Assembly: GCA_044448685.1 (NCBI GenBank)
Contig: JBIOHC010000067.1
Span: forward strand, 1 to 16,788
Origin: Palsa-965 sp044448685
GTDB taxonomy: Bacteria; Bacteroidota; Bacteroidia; Palsa-965
Length of the DNA: 16,788 nucleotides
Reading direction: 5' to 3'
The notes beneath the pieces are model-generated. The model saw only the letters and a list, made by a program, of their open reading frames with translations, was not told where the DNA came from and did not search any database. Of this stretch, positions 14,913-16,788 are shown in pieces. Made by a program: the position numbers and the translations under genes. Positions within the stretch are counted from its first letter, which is position 1. Each line of letters starts with the position of its first letter.

Positions 14913-15491
14913 TTGGATTTTATTGATAAGGTATTCTTTGTAGTAGATAGAAAAGATTTGGACTTTCAAACAATGAAAGAATATCAAAGATTTTCTCCCG
15001 ACAGTGTGAACGGTGAAAAACTTTTTCATGATATACATGGAGTTATCATTTATCGGTCGGTAGATACTGGGGACATAGAGAATGGCCTACTTACTGATAC
15101 TGTTAGGCAAAAAATTCGTGATGAGTATTTAAGAGATTCGTCCGTTACCGTTGTACTGATTGGAGCAAAAACGTGGCAACGTAAGCATGTTGATTGGGAG
15201 ATTAGTTCCAGTATTCGTGATACGGAATACAATCCAAGGTCTGGGCTATTAGGAATACTCTTACCGACATACCCAGGATACCCGGAAAATAAATATTCGA
15301 AATATACAATCCCACCAAGGCTTGCCGATAACATATCGGCTGAATATTCGAAAATATATCGCTGGACAGATGACCCAGCTTCAATTCAGAAATGGGTTCA
15401 TGATGCAAATATAGCGACTTTAGGTATTAACAATTACTTTTTTGAAAGTATCTTTTTTATCTCTCCATCGGTGTCGCGCAATTTCGCTTGA
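14913..15491 (+). CDS. TIR-like domain protein (MTH538/ThsB-type), possibly truncated
   Basis: 192 aa if started at TTG 14913. The core is characteristic: RSVDTGDIENGL (~48-59), TDTVRQKIRDEYLRDSSVTV (~61-80), VLIGAKTWQRKHVDWEI (~81-97) with Glu96 in the WE position conserved in ThsB-type TIR domains, then SGLLGILLPTYP (~110-121), IPPRLADN (~133-140) and IQKWVHDA (~158-165). These domains act in antiphage defence (Thoeris ThsB makes a cyclic NAD-derived signal). Two oddities. First, there is no ATG start: in frame back to the TGA at 14856-14858 no ATG occurs, and the usual first-strand F-S/I-x-H motif is not clear (KVFFVVDRKDLDF is the best match). Second, after WVHDAN the frame runs 58 bp into xseB. 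No ThsA-like effector is visible in the window. Confidence 0.75.
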   Translation: MDFIDKVFFVVDRKDLDFQTMKEYQRFSPDSVNGEKLFHDIHGVIIYRSVDTGDIENGLLTDTVRQKIRDEYLRDSSVTVVLIGAKTWQRKHVDWEISSSIRDTEYNPRSGLLGILLPTYPGYPENKYSKYTIPPRLADNISAEYSKIYRWTDDPASIQKWVHDANIATLGINNYFFESIFFISPSVSRNFA

Positions 15492-15622
15492 CATATATCC
15501 ACAAGCTCCTTTGCACGCTTTATTTTATCATAAAGCCCATCAATTGAAACTTTGCCTCCTTCAATATCAGACACAATTTTTTCAAGCTCAGTCTGAGCTT
15601 CTTTATAATTTGATTTCGCCAT
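15434..15622 (-). CDS. xseB: Exodeoxyribonuclease VII small subunit
   Basis: 62 aa. It matches XseB over its whole length: an N-terminal helix YKEAQTELEKIVSDIEGGKV, then SIDGLYDKIKRAKELVDICQ (helix 2, with the conserved L...V..A.EL pattern) and a short C-terminal KLRDTDGEIKKILSK. XseB binds the helical region of XseA and is needed for activity of the complex, which digests single-stranded DNA from both ends. The start codon lies inside the end of xseA (20-bp overlap), so the two are translationally coupled. The 3' end overlaps the convergent TIR-like gene by 58 bp; no terminator is seen. Confidence 0.9.
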   Translation of the reverse strand: MAKSNYKEAQTELEKIVSDIEGGKVSIDGLYDKIKRAKELVDICQAKLRDTDGEIKKILSKK

Positions 15623-16788
15623 TTTTTCTTTTTTCTATTTTAGTTACGCTACTTTCGATTAGATCAGATTTAGTAATTGTCTTTAGTTTAGAACCAGTTT
15701 TCACTAATTTCGTATCCTTAAGAATTTTTCCATCCAATGAAATAATAGCAAATCCTCGCGCAAGTGTATTGTCAGGACTAAAGTTTTTTAAGTCCCTTAA
15801 AATTCCTTCAAGCCATGTTTTTTCCTCGGAGATTAAATCTTTTACAAAACCATTAAGGTTACTTTCTAAGTCTTTTAGTTCAGTTTTCGCCTCAGACAAT
15901 AATTCCTTGGAAGCTAGTGCTGCATCATTCCCAAGTTCTATCATTCGCTGTTCAAATTTCCAATTGTGGTCAACAATAACTTTTGCTGCCATTGTTGGGG
16001 TTATTGTAAAAGTATTTGCTACCATGTCAATGATACACTTGTTTCTTTCATGCCCGATTCCAGTTATTATTGGTAGCGGGAAATTCGCTACCGATTTACT
16101 TAACTCAAAATCATCATAACAAACGAATCCGGTATCATCTCCGCCTCCTCTTACGATTGCAACCGCATCATATTCCTGAGTCTGCTTACCGATTAAATTT
16201 AATTGAGCAATTATTGATTTGCTTGCAGGGTCGCCTGCCATACTCGCAAAATAATCGGTGATTTTAAATTTATAATTATGAGAATTGTGATCCAATACCT
16301 TTACAAAATCATTATAACCTTCAGAATTTTTTGCTGAGATTAACGCAATCCTTTGAACAACTGCATTCAATTTTAATTGGTTATTAAAAGTTTGATATTT
16401 GCCCGGCTCGATAAAACGAATAACTTTTTCCTTTTCAAGTTTCAACAATGTTTTCTGCCTTTCGTCCTGGACTTTTGCAATCGTATAACTGTAATCAATA
16501 TCTTTTAATACAAGACAGAACCCCCATTTTTCATGCAAGTCTACTTTTACCTTAACTAATACATCAGCACCATTAGTAAACTGCATCCCTGTCTTTCGGG
16601 TGAATTCATCCAAAAGATATGCACTTCCAGCGAAAATGGAAAGCCTTACTTCGGCTTTGGTACCTGTTCCACCTTTTTCAACAAGTTTCGTATAGATATT
16701 TCCGCTGGAATTTGGAACAGCAGGCGCGGCAATTTCCCCCACAACCCAATAAACAGAACTAAAATTCTGTTTAAGTACATTTTTTATC
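15603..16788 (-). CDS. xseA: Exodeoxyribonuclease VII large subunit, N-terminus outside window, active-site Asp replaced
   Basis: About 395 codons are visible; the frame stays open to the right edge (IKNVLKQNFSSVYWVVGEIA...), so it starts outside the window. The OB-fold part has the Bacteroidota-type WVVGEI, GNIYTKLVEKG and LHEKWGFCLVLKDIDYSYTI, quoted in part as WGFCLVLKDIDYSYTI. The catalytic part shows RIALISAKNSEGYNDF, AIVRGGGDD, PLPIITGIGHERN and FTITPTMAA. A helical linker (NWKFEQRMIELGNDAALASK...) and the closing LARGFAIISLDGKIL follow. Aligned by motif to E. coli XseA, the Asp of YNDF, the Arg of RGGG and the His of GHE are kept. The residue after GHER is Asn (codon 16041-16043), where GHE-x-D is expected. 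More AT-rich than the genes left of 14500. Confidence 0.92.
   Translation of the reverse strand, partial: IKNVLKQNFSSVYWVVGEIAAPAVPNSSGNIYTKLVEKGGTGTKAEVRLSIFAGSAYLLDEFTRKTGMQFTNGADVLVKVKVDLHEKWGFCLVLKDIDYSYTIAKVQDERQKTLLKLEKEKVIRFIEPGKYQTFNNQLKLNAVVQRIALISAKNSEGYNDFVKVLDHNSHNYKFKITDYFASMAGDPASKSIIAQLNLIGKQTQEYDAVAIVRGGGDDTGFVCYDDFELSKSVANFPLPIITGIGHERNKCIIDMVANTFTITPTMAAKVIVDHNWKFEQRMIELGNDAALASKELLSEAKTELKDLESNLNGFVKDLISEEKTWLEGILRDLKNFSPDNTLARGFAIISLDGKILKDTKLVKTGSKLKTITKSDLIESSVTKIEKRKNGEIKL

Overview
The window looks like chromosome from a member of the Bacteroidota, most likely a Chitinophagaceae/Sphingobacteriia-like soil or water organism. The evidence is a CarboxypepD_reg/plug/beta-barrel outer-membrane receptor, a hybrid histidine kinase fused to a response regulator and HTH, a TPR + SpoIIE-type phosphatase, A-rich translation starts with no strong Shine-Dalgarno, and several copies of the Bacteroidota sigma-ABfr -7 element TAnnTTTG. 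There is no phage, plasmid or IS gene and no RNA gene that I can recognise.

Layout. 1-2197 (minus): outer-membrane receptor, cut by the left edge. 2604-6063 (minus): probable two-gene operon of a tandem-GNAT acetyltransferase and a 7TM hybrid histidine kinase/LuxR regulator. It is preceded by a candidate promoter, a dyad over the predicted transcription start and three direct repeats phased at 21 bp, and it closes with a strong intrinsic terminator. 6493-7629 (minus): multi-pass membrane protein of unknown function with a good promoter. 7781-8478 (minus): small protein with a C-terminal fibronectin type III domain and its own terminator. 8479-9489: about 1 kb without a convincing gene, dominated by a 19-copy, 21-bp minisatellite with no indels. 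9490-10089 (minus): DUF975 membrane protein. 10090-10271: divergent intergenic region with a 20-bp dyad. 10272-11228 (plus): a two-gene unit, DUF2953-like protein plus GerW/YtfJ-like protein, with terminator. 11330-12457 (plus): acyltransferase-3 membrane protein, convergent with 12469-14493 (minus), a secreted/membrane TPR-PP2C phosphatase.

14513-16788 appears to be a junction into more AT-rich accessory DNA. It holds a 39-codon signal-peptide ORF that looks cut short, a TIR-like (MTH538/ThsB-type) protein with unusual ends, and, convergent with and overlapping it, an exonuclease VII operon (xseB, xseA; xseA runs off the right edge). This XseA carries Asn where the conserved active-site Asp of the GHExD motif is expected.

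The genes do not form one pathway. The recurring themes are envelope functions (receptor, acyltransferase, three membrane proteins) and signalling (hybrid kinase, TPR phosphatase). The TIR/ExoVII end is the best candidate for a defence-related system, although the TIR gene may be decayed.
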